Below are positions 13,623 through 14,507 of a DNA stretch of 14,507 nucleotides, piece by piece (the stretch's first letter is position 1; each line of letters starts with the position of its first letter). This stretch comes from DATJJW01 sp035491935 (lineage in GTDB: Bacteria; Pseudomonadota; Alphaproteobacteria; ATCC43930; CGMCC-115725): assembly GCA_035491935.1 (NCBI GenBank), contig DATJJW010000054.1, positions 1-14,507 on the forward strand. Reading direction: 5' to 3'. The notes under the pieces were generated by a model, which saw only the letters and a list, made by a program, of their open reading frames with translations, was not told the origin of the DNA and did not search any database. The translations under genes and the position numbers were made by a program.

Positions 13623-14507
13623 CTATTCCGCAGCGGGCTGGCTATCGGCGATGCGCGTCGTCTCTTCGCGCATCGCCGCATAGCGCTCCTGCCATTCGGA
13701 GCGGCGGTTGGACAGCCGCACCTGGACCGCCGTCACCTTGTATTCCGGACAGCCGGTCGCCCAGTCGACATAGTCGGTGGTGACGACGTTGGCGGCGGTC
13801 TCCGGATTGTGGAATGTCGTATAGACGACGCCTGGCTGCATGCGCTCGCTGACCTTCGCACGCAAGCTGGTCTCGCCCGAGCGAGAGGCCAGCGCGACCA
13901 TGTCGCCATCCTCGATGCCGCGATATTCGGCGTCGAAGGGATGGATCTCCAGCACGTCTTCCTCATGCCACTTCACGTTCTCGGTACGCCGGGTCTGCGC
14001 GCCGACATTGTATTGGGACAGGATGCGGCCGGTGGTCAGGATCAGCGGGAAGCGTGGCCCGGTGCGCTCTTCGGTCGGGATGAACTCGGTGAGCGCAAAG
14101 CGGCCCAAGCCGCGGACGAAGCCGCCGATATGCATGGTCGGCGTGCCGAGCGGCGCCTTCTCGTTGCAGGGCCACTGTACCGAGCCTTCGCGCTCCAGCA
14201 GCTCGTAGGAGACGCCGGAGAAGGTCGGTGTCAGGCGCGCAATCTCGTCCATGATCTCCGAAGGGTGCTTGTAGTCCATCTTGAAGCCCAGCGCGTTCGA
14301 GAGCAGCTGGGTCGCCTCCCAATCGGCATAGCCGGCCAAAGGAGGCATCGCCTTGCGCACGGGCGAGATGCGGCGTTCGGCATTGGTGAAGGTGCCGTCC
14401 TTCTCCAGGAACGAGGAACCCGGCAGGAAGACATGGGCGAAGCTGGCGGTCTCGTTGAGGAAGATGTCGTGGATGACCACGCATTCCATGGCCTCCAGGC
14501 CGGCCGT
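13623..14507 (-). CDS. fdsA: FdsA, formate dehydrogenase catalytic alpha subunit, C-terminal part
   Basis: The last about 294 residues of a molybdopterin enzyme; the 5' end lies beyond the window, and the frame is open to its edge (TAGLEAMECVVIHDIFLNETA). The segment FAHVFLPGSSFLEKDGTFTNAERRISPVRKA is typical of the third molybdopterin domain of formate dehydrogenases. From FPLILTTGRILSQYNVGAQTRRTENVKW through DGDMVALASRSGETSLRAKVSERMQPGVVYTTFHNPETAANVVTTDYVDWATGCPEYK is the C-terminal molybdopterin-dinucleotide-binding beta-barrel. The enzyme oxidises formate to CO2, passing electrons through iron-sulfur clusters to FdsB and NAD+. The active-site Cys or Sec and the N-terminal ferredoxin-like domains are outside the window. 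Confidence 0.93.
   Translation of the reverse strand, partial: TAGLEAMECVVIHDIFLNETASFAHVFLPGSSFLEKDGTFTNAERRISPVRKAMPPLAGYADWEATQLLSNALGFKMDYKHPSEIMDEIARLTPTFSGVSYELLEREGSVQWPCNEKAPLGTPTMHIGGFVRGLGRFALTEFIPTEERTGPRFPLILTTGRILSQYNVGAQTRRTENVKWHEEDVLEIHPFDAEYRGIEDGDMVALASRSGETSLRAKVSERMQPGVVYTTFHNPETAANVVTTDYVDWATGCPEYKVTAVQVRLSNRRSEWQERYAAMREETTRIADSQPAAE

Noticed and set aside
1..14507. CRISPR array, tRNA or rRNA genes, toxin-antitoxin pair or other defence system
   Set aside because: No regularly spaced repeats, no cloverleaf-like or rRNA sequence seen, and the lone XRE regulator has no toxin partner next to it.

Overview
The window is GC-rich chromosomal DNA, most likely from an alphaproteobacterium of the Rhodospirillales type. 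The reasons are a complete System I cytochrome c maturation cluster in the order ccmABCDEFGHI with ccmH and ccmI as separate genes, an NAD-dependent formate dehydrogenase of the fds type, and dense codon usage with ATGA start/stop overlaps. The species cannot be named from the sequence.

Region 1 (about 1-2761) is the decaying end of a prophage. It holds the C-terminal intramolecular chaperone domain of a tail fibre, a small coiled-coil protein, a small holin-like/XhlA-like membrane protein, and a SleB-type cell wall hydrolase that probably serves as endolysin. Two dead genes interrupt it. One is an IS481-family insertion sequence of about 1 kb whose transposase carries a nonsense codon, a deletion and a frameshift. 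The other is an antisense remnant of the 3' end of a DEAD-box RNA helicase, broken by a 13-bp tandem duplication. A bidirectional-looking hairpin follows the lysis genes.

Region 2 (about 2762-4490) has a more AT-rich gap, an XRE-family repressor-like regulator preceded by a dyad that could be its operator, and, convergent with it, a secreted protein of unknown function with four cysteines in the mature part. That gene diverges from the ccm cluster across about 180 bp, which should hold the promoters of both.

Region 3 (4491-11764) is the ccm cluster on the + strand. CcmAB are the ABC module that drives release of holo-CcmE. CcmC and CcmD load heme on CcmE His127. CcmF, CcmH and CcmI ligate heme to the apocytochrome. 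CcmG and CcmH keep the CXXCH cysteines reduced. Almost every junction overlaps or nearly touches. The exceptions are a 58-bp gap before ccmC and an unusual ccmD-ccmE junction made of three copies of a 14-15 bp repeat that encodes a 10-codon open frame linking both genes by ATGA overlaps.

Region 4 (11788-14507), on the - strand, is a formate/oxalate module in transcription order: fdsA (C-terminal part, runs off the window), fdsD, an OxlT-like major facilitator transporter, and a 32-residue single-helix membrane peptide with a very strong ribosome binding site that overlaps the transporter stop codon. It converges on ccmI. The most interesting points are this tiny transporter partner, the ccmD-ccmE repeat relay, and the helicase relic inside phage DNA. 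I did not find a clearly new multi-gene system.
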